DNA from: JBCAWW01 sp039024315
GTDB taxonomy: Bacteria > Bacteroidota > Bacteroidia > J057
Reading direction: 5' to 3'
Assembly: GCA_039024315.1 (NCBI GenBank)
Contig: JBCCQN010000024.1
Location: 1 to 56,553 of the forward strand
Length of the DNA: 56,553 bases
A program made the translations under genes and the position numbers. The notes below the pieces were generated by a model. It saw nothing but the letters and a program-made list of their open reading frames with translations, was not told the origin of the DNA and did not search any database. Of this stretch, positions 17,069 to 25,840 are shown piece by piece. Every line of letters starts with the position of its first letter. The stretch's first letter is position 1.

Positions 17069-18277
17069 CTACCGCTGATGGTAAATAATTTGTTCGAACT
17101 GAGATTGGATTTCCCAATGCTTAAAGGGATAAACTTGGAGTAGTAAAATGGCGATAATTTGCTTTTGGGGCTCAACCCAAAAAGTGGTAGCAAAAAAGCC
17201 TCCCCAGCTATAACTTCCAATCGAGCGTGGATACTGAGGGTCAAATTTGTGCTGGATTGCTAAGCCTAAGCCCATGCTGCCATCACCTAATTGATCCTTT
17301 AACATCAAGTCTATCGTTTCTGCTTTAAGCAACTGCTGACCATCTAAACTACCTTTATTAAGCAACATAAGGCAAAATCGGTAGTAATCGTAGGCAGTAC
17401 CGCTGAGGTCTGCCCTACCAGAAAGATAACGTTTAGCTCCACGAAGGGGATAATGAGTCAAAGGATAGTTCGTAAGGGCCACCCCTGTATCAGTGTTCAT
17501 ATAAACAGGAGTTAAGCGTTCCGCGCTAGCGGCAGCTAAATAAAAATCGGTGTCCTCCATAGCAAGGGGTGAGAAGATAGAGTCACGCAGGTAGATATCG
17601 AGGCTTTGGCCAGACCATATCTCAATCAATCGACCGAGTACATCGGAGCTCAAACCATAGGTGTATCTTTCGCCAGGCTCGTGGAGTAATGGCATTTTAG
17701 CGATTTGGTCCACATTATCTGCCAATAAAATATCGCGTTCTTCAAAGCCCTCAGTGATGCCGTATTTTTCAAAAATAGCCATGAGAGAGTCGTTTTGGAA
17801 GCCATAGCCGATGCCTGATGAATGAGTGAATAATTGCCGAATTGTAATCGGTTTACTAGCAGAGTGAGCCTTAAAGCTAGAATCGGCCAATAAGTACTCA
17901 TCCAGAACCCGCGGATTGCGAAAAGCAGGTATATAGGTGGCCAAAGAGTCGTCGAGCTCAAAAGCTCCTTGCTCATAAAGCCGCATGGCCGCGACTGCCG
18001 TGATAGGCTTGGTCATAGAAGCTAAGCGGAAAATGTCCTCTGTAGATTGCGACCGAGCTTGCGCGATATCACTATTGCCCCAAGCTTGATGCAATAGGAT
18101 CTCTTCTTTGTTGGCAATGAGCACTACTGCGCCGGGTATTTCTTTTTGGGTAATGGCATTTAGCATTAAATTGTCAAGCGCGGCTAACTGCTTCTGATCT
18201 AAGGTATAAGCGTTCTGCGCAGCATGACTACAGCCAAGCGCAGTAAAAAGTAAGAAGATAATATAGAGACGAATCAT
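17069..18277 (-). CDS. Serine hydrolase lipoprotein (beta-lactamase/class C family)
   Basis: 402 residues from the ATG at 18277 (MIRLYIIFLLFTALGC, lipobox ALGC, Cys16); an in-frame start 15 bp upstream would put extra residues ahead of the signal. The catalytic SxxK is SMTK (Ser87, Lys90), the Tyr motif is YGL (Tyr207), and a WGG stands in the place of the usual KTG/HTG. This is the layout of the esterase/D-Ala-peptidase group, not of a resistance enzyme. A GCGTT-hairpin copy encodes SHAAQNA at the lipid-anchor junction, and another lies at 17514. Confidence 0.85.
   Translation of the reverse strand: MIRLYIIFLLFTALGCSHAAQNAYTLDQKQLAALDNLMLNAITQKEIPGAVVLIANKEEILLHQAWGNSDIAQARSQSTEDIFRLASMTKPITAVAAMRLYEQGAFELDDSLATYIPAFRNPRVLDEYLLADSSFKAHSASKPITIRQLFTHSSGIGYGFQNDSLMAIFEKYGITEGFEERDILLADNVDQIAKMPLLHEPGERYTYGLSSDVLGRLIEIWSGQSLDIYLRDSIFSPLAMEDTDFYLAAASAERLTPVYMNTDTGVALTNYPLTHYPLRGAKRYLSGRADLSGTAYDYYRFCLMLLNKGSLDGQQLLKAETIDLMLKDQLGDGSMGLGLAIQHKFDPQYPRSIGSYSWGGFFATTFWVEPQKQIIAILLLQVYPFKHWEIQSQFEQIIYHQR
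17514..17532 (+). repeat. GCGTT-hairpin copy 6
   Basis: AAGCGTT then CCGC, a four-base loop GCTA, then GCGG. It lies inside the serine hydrolase gene, where it is read antisense as ASAERL. Confidence 0.7.
18208..18224 (+). repeat. GCGTT-hairpin copy 7
   Basis: AAGCGTT then CTGC-GCA-GCA, with the last stem pair lost. It sits right after the lipobox Cys of the serine hydrolase. Confidence 0.65.
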
Positions 18278-18950
18278 AATAGCAAGAGTCATAAAGGCTT
18301 AGAACGGGCGAATTGTGGTTCTGAGTCCTTAGGCAAAATATCGAATCTGTTGGCAGAAAGAAAAAGGAGGAGTAAAGGTCTGGAGTCAAAATCACACATA
18401 TAACCAACAGGCAAATTTTAGAATTTAAAATGCTTATTATCAATATTTTAAATAAAATTCAGATCGTATTTGGTCTAAACTAATTAAAATATTCTTCTCC
18501 TTTGCCCCTGCCTTATGTCTCTCATTTTTGACACATTTGTAAAGGAAACAAAAAGTGAAACAGCCTAGATGGCTTACTTATTATCTCTACACAAAAAAGG
18601 AGATAATAACACACTGCAAGATAAACAACACCTTCAAGAATTTGCTTTTGGGAAAGCAATCATCTCTCTATTTGTAGCGCCCCTCGGGCGCTGCAAATAG
18701 ACATTTAGGACCACCAAAAATCTCTTCACGTATGAAAAGCATTCTCAGAAAATAGTCCCACTAGCCTATGTTTGAGAGACCTTAATACTTATATCCTAGT
18801 ACTAGAAAATGTGAGTCATAGTAACCCAAAACCATTAGAGCGCTCTACCTACATTAAGGCCAACCAATCGCACAAAAGTGTCAAAATTAACGTCAATTTG
18901 ACAATTCATAATATTTAATCCTCCTTGCCTTTATTCCAATTATTCCCAAT
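18278..18950. other. Intergenic region with one strong hairpin
   Basis: About 670 bp between divergent genes. It has the hairpin at 18668-18700 and no convincing open frame. The last 60 bp before the CHAT gene are AT-rich and presumably hold its promoter. Confidence 0.6.
18668..18700. other. Strong hairpin of unknown role
   Basis: A 15-bp stem with one T-G wobble: CTATTTGTAGCGCCC, loop CTC, GGGCGCTGCAAATAG. No T-run follows on either strand, so it is not a standard terminator. It is about 250 bp upstream of the CHAT gene. Confidence 0.7.
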
Positions 18951-21842
18951 ATGAGAGTAGATTACCATCCCCCAACACTTCATGTCAAATTTACCCCTTC
19001 CATACTAAGCCTTGGCCTGCTTGCCTTATTTTGTTTGGCGGCTTGTTTACCAAGACCTCAAGCATCTCCACTTGCTATTAAGACAAAGGCAAGCTCTAGC
19101 AGTAGCCAAGCCTTGGAGCAAGGACATGAATTATTTCTTGCCGGTATGCAGTCCTACAGGCAACGAGATGTAATCGGTATGGACCGTAATTTTAGTGCCG
19201 CTATGGATTCCTTTTGGCTCGCCGGAGCTAAGGATTCGGCTTATTTAGCGGCCAGTAAGCAAATTGCAGCCTGCATTTTTCAGTATAGTAGCGACAGAGC
19301 GATAGTTACCCACAAACGATTTGCGCCTAACTTTATCGAAGCGGATACCAGTATGGCGATTGCAAAATTGTTAAACAACGCCGCAGCTGCTTATTCCAAT
19401 CTCTTTCAAGATCCTACCGCCCAACAACTGCTAGACCAAGTTCGTCAGATACATCACAATCGGATTGCGGCCCAAATTGACTCCGGTATTGGGAGCAAGC
19501 TACTTTCGGACAATTATAATAATCAAGGTCTGATCTTTTATCGAGTCGGGACGGAGCTTAAAGATGTCGGCTTCCCCGAACGCGCCCTCCAAAAGCTCGA
19601 AATAGCTATCAGCAAATTCGATACTGCCAATATTATCTTCCAAGATTCTGACTTGATCCAATCAGCTTCACAAAAGGCGGCCCAACGCAGCAATAGAGGT
19701 CTGGTCTTAATGGCCATGGATAGAGTGGCGAAGTCTATCGAAAATTTTGACCAAGCGTATGAACTAGAGCAATCCATGGCTGAGCCCGATTCTGAGCTGA
19801 TGACCAATTATTTTTATAACAAAGGCCTGGCCTATTTAAGTCAAGATGATGTTGCGCAGGCGATCCCTATCCTCGAAGCCGCCAAAGCGTTTTACGTAAA
19901 GAAACATGGCCCAGCGGCCTTTCTCATCTTTGAGAACTATGCCCTGCTAGCAAAAGCCTACCTAAAAGCTGATCAAGCTCAGATTGCACTCAAAAATTGC
20001 CAAGAGGCGCTAGCATCCTTTAGTCTAGGTAATGAAATTTTTGATGATCCTTGGCAAAATCCTTCGCTAGATAATTTATTGATTCGGGTGGAGTTATTAG
20101 AGCTTTTTACCTACAAACTAGAGGCGCTCAATCAGATCTATGATTTCAATGATCTGGCCACCGTACAAAAAATTCTCCCCACTTACGAATTAGCGTTCAG
20201 CTTGCTGGACCAACTAAAAACCAACGGCTACTCTGAAACGAGTAGTTATTTCATCTCTTACTATAGCAGCGAGATCCTTAAGACATTTCTCGGCCTCGCC
20301 GAACGCCACCCTTCCATTGTCCCCTTAGCCTTTCAACAGCTGGACAACAACCGAGCGAGCTACCTACTCCAAGGCCTTACTTTGAGTAGATTACAAGCAG
20401 TCAATGCCTTGCCCGATAGCCTACAGGAACAGGAAAAGAAACTGGAAAACAGCATCAACCAGCTAAGTCTAAATAGAATTCTCTTTAGCAAAGAGGGGCC
20501 ACAATACGCACCTATGGTGGCTAGTTTTACCGAGCAATTGCAAGCTGAAAAAGGGAAAAAAGCGGCCTTAGAAGCCCAAATCTTAAAGTTAAATCCGGCC
20601 TATCACGGTTTGCGCTACGCCCAAAACGATGCTCTGGCCCAAGCCAAAGACTTACTCACAGAAGAACAAGTCTTGCTCGAATATTTTGTAGGGGAAAATA
20701 GCATCTACACCTTTAAAGTAGATCAATCTGAGGTACAACTATTTACGTGTAAAGTTGATTCAGTAGCTGATTGGATCTCTCATTTGACAGGAAATGCTAT
20801 GCGGGATTCGAGCAGTAATGAACTCACCCTCAGTTTTATTCCCTATGCAAACAAGCTCTACCAGCGTTTGCTAGCCCCGATTCTGACTGATTTGGATTCC
20901 TCGTATAATCGTTTGGCTATCATTCCTGACGGCATAATTGCCTCCTTGCCTTTTAGTATGCTGGCCAAGGATGCAGACAGCACCAACTTCAGGAAGATCC
21001 CCTTTTTGATGAAGGATTATGCCATTGGTTATGGCTACTCGACCAGTAGTTTTGCGATGCAGCAACAACAATATACCAATCAAGCCCTGCCTAAGGGTAC
21101 ATTATTAGCAGTGGCACCAACATTTCCCACTTTATCGGCTAGCGAAATCGCTTCTCGTCAAAGGGACTCGGCCGAGTACTTTACAAAATTAGACCATACC
21201 GAAGAGGAAATTAACAACATACAAGTCAACGCCAAAAAGACACTCAAAGGAACCAAAGCCAATCCGGAGAGCTTTCTAGCATTATGGAATCAATATCAGT
21301 TTATCCATTTGGCTACGCATGCTCTTTCCAATGAGGCCTTTCCAGATGAGGCGGGTATTGCCTTTGCTCATAAAGAAAAAGGCAGCACTATGCTCCGGAT
21401 CAAAGATTTACCAGACAAGCCATGGTATGCCAAAATGATGGTACTTTCAGCATGCCAAACAGCTACAGGCCAACAGGTTACGGGAGAAGGGATCATCAGT
21501 CTTGCGCGAGTCTTTGCCCTCAAAGGTGTACAAAGTGTAGTGGCAACCCAGTGGAATATTGGAGATGAACAGACCCCTAAACTAATTGAAAAGTTTTACC
21601 AAAACCTACAGGCAGGCATGCCTAGGGATATTGCTCTACAAAAAGCTCAATTGAGCGTAATCGAAGGAGGCGACGATATCACTTATGCCGACGGACACCC
21701 TAAATATTGGGCTGCTTTTAGTCTTTATGGAGATTCTTCTCCAGTTGATTTTCCAGAAGGAAAGTTTCCCACTATACCCTTCATTCTTGGGCTAGCAGTA
21801 ATGGGCTTGATCTGGGGTATTTGGTATCGCGTAAAGCAGTAA
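18951..21842 (+). CDS. TPR-CHAT lipoprotein with C-terminal membrane helix
   Basis: 963 residues. The signal ends in CLAAC (lipobox Cys32). TPR-like helical repeats fill about 50-480 (NNQGLIFYRVGTELKDVGFP, AQRSNRGLVLMAMDRVAKSI, YFYNKGLAYLSQDDVAQAIP). A coiled linker follows (about 490-545), then a CHAT domain (about 560-925) with the caspase-like dyad: His790 in HLATHA and Cys835 in VLSACQT. GEGIISLARVFALKGVQSVV and KYWAAFSLYGD are also typical. One membrane helix ends the protein (IPFILGLAVMGLIWGIWYRV). CHAT domains are predicted proteases; the target is unknown. It converges with a sigma/anti-sigma operon. Confidence 0.88.
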   Translation: MRVDYHPPTLHVKFTPSILSLGLLALFCLAACLPRPQASPLAIKTKASSSSSQALEQGHELFLAGMQSYRQRDVIGMDRNFSAAMDSFWLAGAKDSAYLAASKQIAACIFQYSSDRAIVTHKRFAPNFIEADTSMAIAKLLNNAAAAYSNLFQDPTAQQLLDQVRQIHHNRIAAQIDSGIGSKLLSDNYNNQGLIFYRVGTELKDVGFPERALQKLEIAISKFDTANIIFQDSDLIQSASQKAAQRSNRGLVLMAMDRVAKSIENFDQAYELEQSMAEPDSELMTNYFYNKGLAYLSQDDVAQAIPILEAAKAFYVKKHGPAAFLIFENYALLAKAYLKADQAQIALKNCQEALASFSLGNEIFDDPWQNPSLDNLLIRVELLELFTYKLEALNQIYDFNDLATVQKILPTYELAFSLLDQLKTNGYSETSSYFISYYSSEILKTFLGLAERHPSIVPLAFQQLDNNRASYLLQGLTLSRLQAVNALPDSLQEQEKKLENSINQLSLNRILFSKEGPQYAPMVASFTEQLQAEKGKKAALEAQILKLNPAYHGLRYAQNDALAQAKDLLTEEQVLLEYFVGENSIYTFKVDQSEVQLFTCKVDSVADWISHLTGNAMRDSSSNELTLSFIPYANKLYQRLLAPILTDLDSSYNRLAIIPDGIIASLPFSMLAKDADSTNFRKIPFLMKDYAIGYGYSTSSFAMQQQQYTNQALPKGTLLAVAPTFPTLSASEIASRQRDSAEYFTKLDHTEEEINNIQVNAKKTLKGTKANPESFLALWNQYQFIHLATHALSNEAFPDEAGIAFAHKEKGSTMLRIKDLPDKPWYAKMMVLSACQTATGQQVTGEGIISLARVFALKGVQSVVATQWNIGDEQTPKLIEKFYQNLQAGMPRDIALQKAQLSVIEGGDDITYADGHPKYWAAFSLYGDSSPVDFPEGKFPTIPFILGLAVMGLIWGIWYRVKQ
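20291..20307 (-). repeat. GCGTT-hairpin copy 8
   Basis: The minus strand reads GGCGTT then CGGC-GAG-GCCG. It is inside the CHAT gene (reads GLAERH). Confidence 0.65.
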
Positions 21843-21849
21843 AATCAGC

Positions 21850-22491
21850 CTATTGACGCCAGAAGCTATTGAGACTTTCAAGCGTCTTTTTGGCTTCTGG
21901 CTGATTGTCATACTTATTTTTCTCAATAGAGATTAACAGTTCTTTGGCTTTTTCGATATCACCTATCTTGGCATAAGTGATGGCTAAGGGATAAGTCAGT
22001 TTCATGCGTAAGGCGTGATCGAGGGGAAGTTTATCTAGTTTTGCTTCTAATAAGCTCTTTAGCGTTGCATACTGTTGTGTTGCATATAGATCGCAATAGG
22101 ACAGTATGTCGTCATCCTGAGCGCGAGGCATATTGGCTCCTCGCGTGCGCGCTTTCTCCCCCAAAGATTCACAAAAGTTATCCATGGGTTGATCAAAGGT
22201 GTAAGCGTCGGATTGGTAGTAATAGGACAGTCCTAAGCTCAAGCCCCCCACAAGCAATAACAATAGTAAACCCCATAACCACTTTGAGGATTGAGGTGGT
22301 GGGTCCGACTTTAACTGAGCTTTAATAGCGGCTTGCTGCATGTGGTAAACCAAGGCTCTAGCGGCTTGCTGGGAGCTAAGTTCCTCCTGAAGACCAGGGT
22401 CAGCCGCAAGCACAGTCTCAAATTGGGCCTTTTCCTCATCGGACATCTCATGCTCTAGATATCTCCTAAGTTGATCGGCGAAATCATTCAT
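21850..22491 (-). CDS. Probable anti-sigma factor with periplasmic TPR-like domain
   Basis: 213 residues. The N-terminal cytoplasmic part (RRYLEHEMSDEEKAQFETVL) has the zinc-less anti-sigma fold pattern seen in Bacteroidota. One membrane helix (WLWGLLLLLLVGGLSLGLSY, about 70-90) and a periplasmic helical part (MKLTYPLAITYAKIGDIEKA) follow. It overlaps the sigma gene by 8 bp, which is normal for co-translated sigma/anti-sigma pairs. It is called anti-sigma by context and layout, not by a strong motif. Confidence 0.7.
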   Translation of the reverse strand: MNDFADQLRRYLEHEMSDEEKAQFETVLAADPGLQEELSSQQAARALVYHMQQAAIKAQLKSDPPPQSSKWLWGLLLLLLVGGLSLGLSYYYQSDAYTFDQPMDNFCESLGEKARTRGANMPRAQDDDILSYCDLYATQQYATLKSLLEAKLDKLPLDHALRMKLTYPLAITYAKIGDIEKAKELLISIEKNKYDNQPEAKKTLESLNSFWRQ

Positions 22492-23134
22492 AGTCTTTCG
22501 CGATTTTTAGGTACATACTGGCTAAGACTTGTCTTTGCTGAGGAAACTGCTCTTTAAGCGCTTTAACTAATTGTTCAAAGCAACGAGCACGCTTGTTTTT
22601 AGCAGCTTGGACGCTGCGACCAATTCTGAGAGCAATCGAGTCCCAGTCAAAACCACGGGCCAAGTACTCATAAATACTAAGGCATTCTGACTTCCTTCCA
22701 GTTTGGGGATCTTGGGGACCAAAAATTTGCTCCACCAGCTTGACGATTTCCTGTTCACTCAAGGCTTGGGCAGGCTCATCGGCGGGAGCACTTTGGGTCC
22801 AATAATCCTGATCTTGCGTAGCGAAATGCTCCCTTTGTTTGATTTTATCACGCAAAAAATCTTGGCTTTTGCGTAGCAAAATTGCGTTAAGGTAGGTTTT
22901 GAAACTACTCTGAGCCTTGAAGCGATCGGTGCGAATGTTGAGGATTGCAGCAGACATAGTGTCAAGATATAGAGTTTCGATTTCGTCTGCCTGGAATTGC
23001 TTTTTGAACAAAACCCCTTGCGCATATGATTTATATCTCTTGTACAAATCGCTTGCTGCTCTTTCTCCTACAACGCCTCCTTTTTTGATCTTTTCAATCA
23101 GTCTTTCATCTGATTGATTCCAGAATCTTGCCAA
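22484..23134 (-). CDS. ECF-type RNA polymerase sigma factor
   Basis: 216 residues from a TTG at 23134; a longer reading from a TTG at 23200 is possible but crosses the predicted promoter (23146-23174). The sigma-2 region is LIEKIKKGG...ASDLYKRYKSYAQGVLF...FQADEIETLYLDTM...FKTYLNAILLRKSQDFLRDK. The C-terminal region 4 has a helix-turn-helix (CLSIYEYLARGFDWDSIALR, then IGRSVQAAKNKRARCFEQL). It is the first gene of a two-gene operon with the anti-sigma factor. The motif at its own 5' end recurs before three nearby genes, so it is predicted to activate itself and them. Confidence 0.78.
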   Translation of the reverse strand: MARFWNQSDERLIEKIKKGGVVGERAASDLYKRYKSYAQGVLFKKQFQADEIETLYLDTMSAAILNIRTDRFKAQSSFKTYLNAILLRKSQDFLRDKIKQREHFATQDQDYWTQSAPADEPAQALSEQEIVKLVEQIFGPQDPQTGRKSECLSIYEYLARGFDWDSIALRIGRSVQAAKNKRARCFEQLVKALKEQFPQQRQVLASMYLKIAKDYE

Positions 23135-23145
23135 ATCTTTTTGAT

Positions 23146-23174
23146 TAGTCGGAATAGAAATGAAAAAGTACCGC
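23146..23174 (-). promoter_or_regulatory. Predicted ECF promoter of the sigma gene (motif copy 1)
   Basis: The minus strand reads GCGGTACTT, 14 bases, then CGACTA. It has the same layout as the copies at 23218, 24607 and 27048. The -10-like part ends 12 bp before the TTG start, so the transcript would be almost leaderless. Confidence 0.6.
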
Positions 23175-23217
23175 CTTTCTGAAAAAAAAACTAGAAGCAA
23201 AGAAAAAAAGTTTCAGA

Positions 23218-23246
23218 ACGGTACTTTTTGCTTGGCAGCCGGACTA
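23218..23246 (+). promoter_or_regulatory. Predicted ECF promoter (motif copy 2)
   Basis: ACGGTACTT, 14 bases, GGACTA. It ends 45 bp before the ATG of the T9SS cargo gene. With copy 1 it forms an inverted pair (AAAAAGTACCG ... CGGTACTTTTT). Confidence 0.6.
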
Positions 23247-23291
23247 ATACAACTGATATCCCAAAATGTTAATTTCCCAATGCAAGCAAAA

Positions 23292-24593
23292 ATGAAAACT
23301 ATTTTCCTATGCAAGCTCATGCTATTGAGTATGATCGTTTTGCGAGCGCAAAACCTGTATTATTACCCACTCAATGGCAACTTTAATGAAGCCACTGCCA
23401 GTACCAATCCATTGACCCCTTGGCCCAATGCCACGGGACAAACGGGTAGTTTTGTAAGCAATCAACTGCCTGGCACAACTTGTAACGGACAAGGAGTTTT
23501 TGCGGGTTATGAATATGCCAATAACGCAGGTCTTAGGTTTGCTGTCCCTCCGGGAACGCTAGGCTGCGAATACTCAATTATCTTTACTTGGCGCTATGAT
23601 AATCCAGGTGGCTTTCAGGAATGGATCCGTTTGCTAAGTTTTGTCTATACAGATGATGCAGGTCTCGATCTGTGGACCCAGTTTCCCAGTCTCAATGGTA
23701 CCCTCTACTATTGGTATTTGGATCCCATCCTCAACTTTCCAGGCTTTTGCCTGGCTCAGCCTACCCTAGCTGCCCTCAGTCCTAATGCCTATTTTAACGA
23801 TACCGATTACTTTCGAGTCGCGCTAACGCGCAATTGTACCAATCTCCTTAGGGTATATGCCAACGGAAACTTAGTAGGCAGTTTTAATGATATCGACCAG
23901 CGCTATATGCCGCAAGCACCTTCTAACCAGATCGTGTTTTTTAGAGATACGGCTGATACTTCTTGCTACCCTACTGCCTTTCCTGATGAGGCATCCTCAG
24001 GCTTTGTCAAGGATATCATCCTTGCAGATTATGAGTTTTCTGCCGCGGCATTAGTGGTTGATTATGATAGCTTTTGCCCAGTTTTACTGGGCCTAGATTG
24101 GGAACGTTTCAACGCCAAAGCTTTAGAAAATCAGAATCAGTTAGCATGGTCTGTAAGTAGTGTAAGGGATGTGGAATATTTCACCGTAGAGCGGAGCGAA
24201 AATGGCCAAGATTTTTATGCTTTAACCGAGATTTCGGCACAACAATCCCTAAGCTATCGCTATACCGATTTCGCTCCTCAAAAAGCACGGCATTACTACC
24301 GAATCAGTGCTATGCTACAAAATGGCAGCGTTACGCGCAGCGAAATACGAAGCCTAAAAACTGATTTTAGCCTTCACCTCTATCCTAACCCAGTACAGGA
24401 TTATCTGCATATCAGTGCGCCTTTTGAGCTAGCAGGGCAGGAGTTGCAAATCCGCAATAACCTTGGTCAGATACTCCTACACCAGCGTCTGCAGGCTGGA
24501 GTCAATCAAATAGACATTGGCCAGCTACCTGCAGGGATTCTTTTGGTACAGGTGGCTGAGCGTTCGGCGAAGCCGATCATAAAAATTAAATAA
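23292..24593 (+). CDS. T9SS-secreted protein with LamG-like and fibronectin-like domains
   Basis: 433 residues from the ATG at 23292, which opens a signal peptide (KTIFLCKLMLLSMIVLRAQ); an earlier in-frame ATG at 23160 lies in the promoter region. A concanavalin/LamG-like domain (about 17-250: NLYYYPLNGNF, FTWRYDNPGGFQEWIRLLSF, FRVALTRNCTNLLRVYANG) is followed by a fibronectin-III-like stretch (VEYFTVERSENGQDFYALTE, ARHYYRISAML). A type A T9SS sorting domain ends it (LHLYPNPVQDYLHIS, GQLPAGILLVQV, IIKIK). A GCGTT-hairpin encodes ERSAKP inside the sorting domain. It is predicted to be under the neighbouring sigma factor. Confidence 0.82.
   Translation: MKTIFLCKLMLLSMIVLRAQNLYYYPLNGNFNEATASTNPLTPWPNATGQTGSFVSNQLPGTTCNGQGVFAGYEYANNAGLRFAVPPGTLGCEYSIIFTWRYDNPGGFQEWIRLLSFVYTDDAGLDLWTQFPSLNGTLYYWYLDPILNFPGFCLAQPTLAALSPNAYFNDTDYFRVALTRNCTNLLRVYANGNLVGSFNDIDQRYMPQAPSNQIVFFRDTADTSCYPTAFPDEASSGFVKDIILADYEFSAAALVVDYDSFCPVLLGLDWERFNAKALENQNQLAWSVSSVRDVEYFTVERSENGQDFYALTEISAQQSLSYRYTDFAPQKARHYYRISAMLQNGSVTRSEIRSLKTDFSLHLYPNPVQDYLHISAPFELAGQELQIRNNLGQILLHQRLQAGVNQIDIGQLPAGILLVQVAERSAKPIIKIK
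24558..24575 (+). repeat. GCGTT-hairpin copy 9
   Basis: GAGCGTT then CGGC-GAA-GCCG, inside the T9SS sorting domain (reads ERSAKP). Confidence 0.75.
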
Positions 24594-24606
24594 TTTTTCC
24601 TGTAAA

Positions 24607-24635
24607 ACGGTACTTCTCACTTTTTGACAGGACTA
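24607..24635 (+). promoter_or_regulatory. Predicted ECF promoter (motif copy 3)
   Basis: ACGGTACTT, 14 bases, GGACTA. It ends 41 bp before the ATG at 24677. Confidence 0.6.
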
Positions 24636-24676
24636 TAATAATGAACACAATGTCATACATCCTTAATCTATATTTT

Positions 24677-25183
24677 ATGAAACGCCATATTTTGACAGTC
24701 CTATGTTTTTTTACTCTACTAGGGTTTAGCCAGCAAATCCAAGCCCAAGGTGGCACTGCAGTCGGTCTGAGAATGGGCTCCCCAACCGCAGTGAGTATCA
24801 AGCACTATTTCAAAGAAGCCACTGCCATTGAAGCCTATGTCGGTACCCGTGGCTTTAGTTCCTACCGTCGCAACAATGTGAGTGTTGCAATGCAAATCCA
24901 CAAGCCTTTGGATTACCTCCAAGATTACGGTCAGTTGGCCTATTATTATGGTGCTGGAGTATCAGCCTATTTTTGGCGCTACGGAGACCTTACCGACGGC
25001 TTAGGCTTTGATCGTACGAGCTTTGGTTTGCAGGCTTATGGAGGTTTTGACTTTTTGATGGATGAGTATCCGATCAATATCAGTATCGACTGGACGCCTT
25101 CGATTTTTCTAGGCAATGGATACTATCGTGGACTAGGTGTCGGCTATGGTACGCTCAGTGTAAGATATATCCTTGGCCAGTAA
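24677..25183 (+). CDS. Small outer-membrane beta-barrel protein
   Basis: 168 residues from the ATG at 24677, with signal peptide KRHILTVLCFFTLLGFSQQI (cleaved near QAQ). An upstream in-frame ATG at 24641 would touch the predicted promoter. The mature part has glycine- and aromatic-rich amphipathic strands (AVGLRMGSPTAVSIKHYF, AIEAYVGTRGF, GQLAYYYGAGVSAYFW, GLGVGYGTLSVRYIL), giving a barrel of about eight strands with a typical C-terminal strand. No named function is recognised. It carries the ECF motif upstream. Confidence 0.75.
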   Translation: MKRHILTVLCFFTLLGFSQQIQAQGGTAVGLRMGSPTAVSIKHYFKEATAIEAYVGTRGFSSYRRNNVSVAMQIHKPLDYLQDYGQLAYYYGAGVSAYFWRYGDLTDGLGFDRTSFGLQAYGGFDFLMDEYPINISIDWTPSIFLGNGYYRGLGVGYGTLSVRYILGQ

Positions 25184-25327
25184 AACACTCTCCGCTTAAT
25201 TACCAAAAAACGACATTTCGTAGCCATTATCATTAACAGCCGCAGGCTTGAATGGGGCTTCATGTAAAAAAATAGGAGATCCTTTCCCAGAAGTAATTTG
25301 TTCTTTCAGCTCTCTCTACGTCCCGGC

Positions 25328-25345
25328 CTCGCGCCGGGGCGCGAG
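25328..25345. other. GC-rich hairpin in a 5' leader
   Basis: CTCGCGCC-GG-GGCGCGAG forms an 8-bp perfect stem about 40 bp upstream of the start at 25385. It stands out in AT-rich sequence and could act in the leader RNA or attenuate read-through. Confidence 0.5.
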
Positions 25346-25384
25346 AGAACTCAGATCAATCATCTACTCCTAAAAACCAATATT

Positions 25385-25822
25385 ATGAACCGTTTTCTTT
25401 TCATATCCACCCTATTGACGCTTTTTTTGGCCCTAAGCCTCAACCTCAAGGCCGGTGTTGCGCCTCAAATGACAAGTCAAGCACTAGCCAGCATGAGTAA
25501 CGTTCCGCAAAGCGGTAGTCCTGAAGCAAAACCCAAATGGCAGCAACGCATGGGGCAAAAATGGAAAAAGTTTGCCCGTTCAAAAGCGGGAAAATATCTC
25601 AGGGCTTTCATTCTCTTTGCTTTGATCGGCACCGGACTCTATATAGCAGGGGTATTTATCGCAGCGGGTACGATTTTGACGAGTGTGATTGCGACTACAG
25701 CCCTTGCTGAGGTCATTGCCTATGGGCTTTATGTAGGCGCTTATGTCTGTTATTTATACGCATTTTATGCCGGTATTGCCGCCATCGTACAATTTGTGCT
25801 TGGCAGCTCAGGCATTTCATAG
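25385..25822 (+). CDS. Small exported/membrane protein of unknown function
   Basis: 145 residues from the ATG at 25385, which opens a signal-like helix (RFLFISTLLTLFLALSLNLK). The middle is basic (KWQQRMGQKWKKFARSKAGK). Two or three hydrophobic helices follow (YLRAFILFALIGTGLYIAGV, then VIATTALAEVIAYGLYVGAY and a short last one). A GCGTT-hairpin encodes NVPQSG. I do not recognise a family. It is 18 bp ahead of the OmpA-like gene and probably in the same operon. Confidence 0.65.
   Translation: MNRFLFISTLLTLFLALSLNLKAGVAPQMTSQALASMSNVPQSGSPEAKPKWQQRMGQKWKKFARSKAGKYLRAFILFALIGTGLYIAGVFIAAGTILTSVIATTALAEVIAYGLYVGAYVCYLYAFYAGIAAIVQFVLGSSGIS
25499..25515 (+). repeat. GCGTT-hairpin copy 10
   Basis: AACGTT then CCGC-AAA-GCGG, inside the small exported protein gene (reads NVPQSG). 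Confidence 0.65.
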
Positions 25823-25840
25823 TAATCAACCATTTACGAT

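Noticed and set aside
23160..23291. A 44-residue N-terminal extension of the T9SS cargo protein.
   Set aside because: It is Lys-rich, contains the predicted ECF promoter and would bury the signal peptide.
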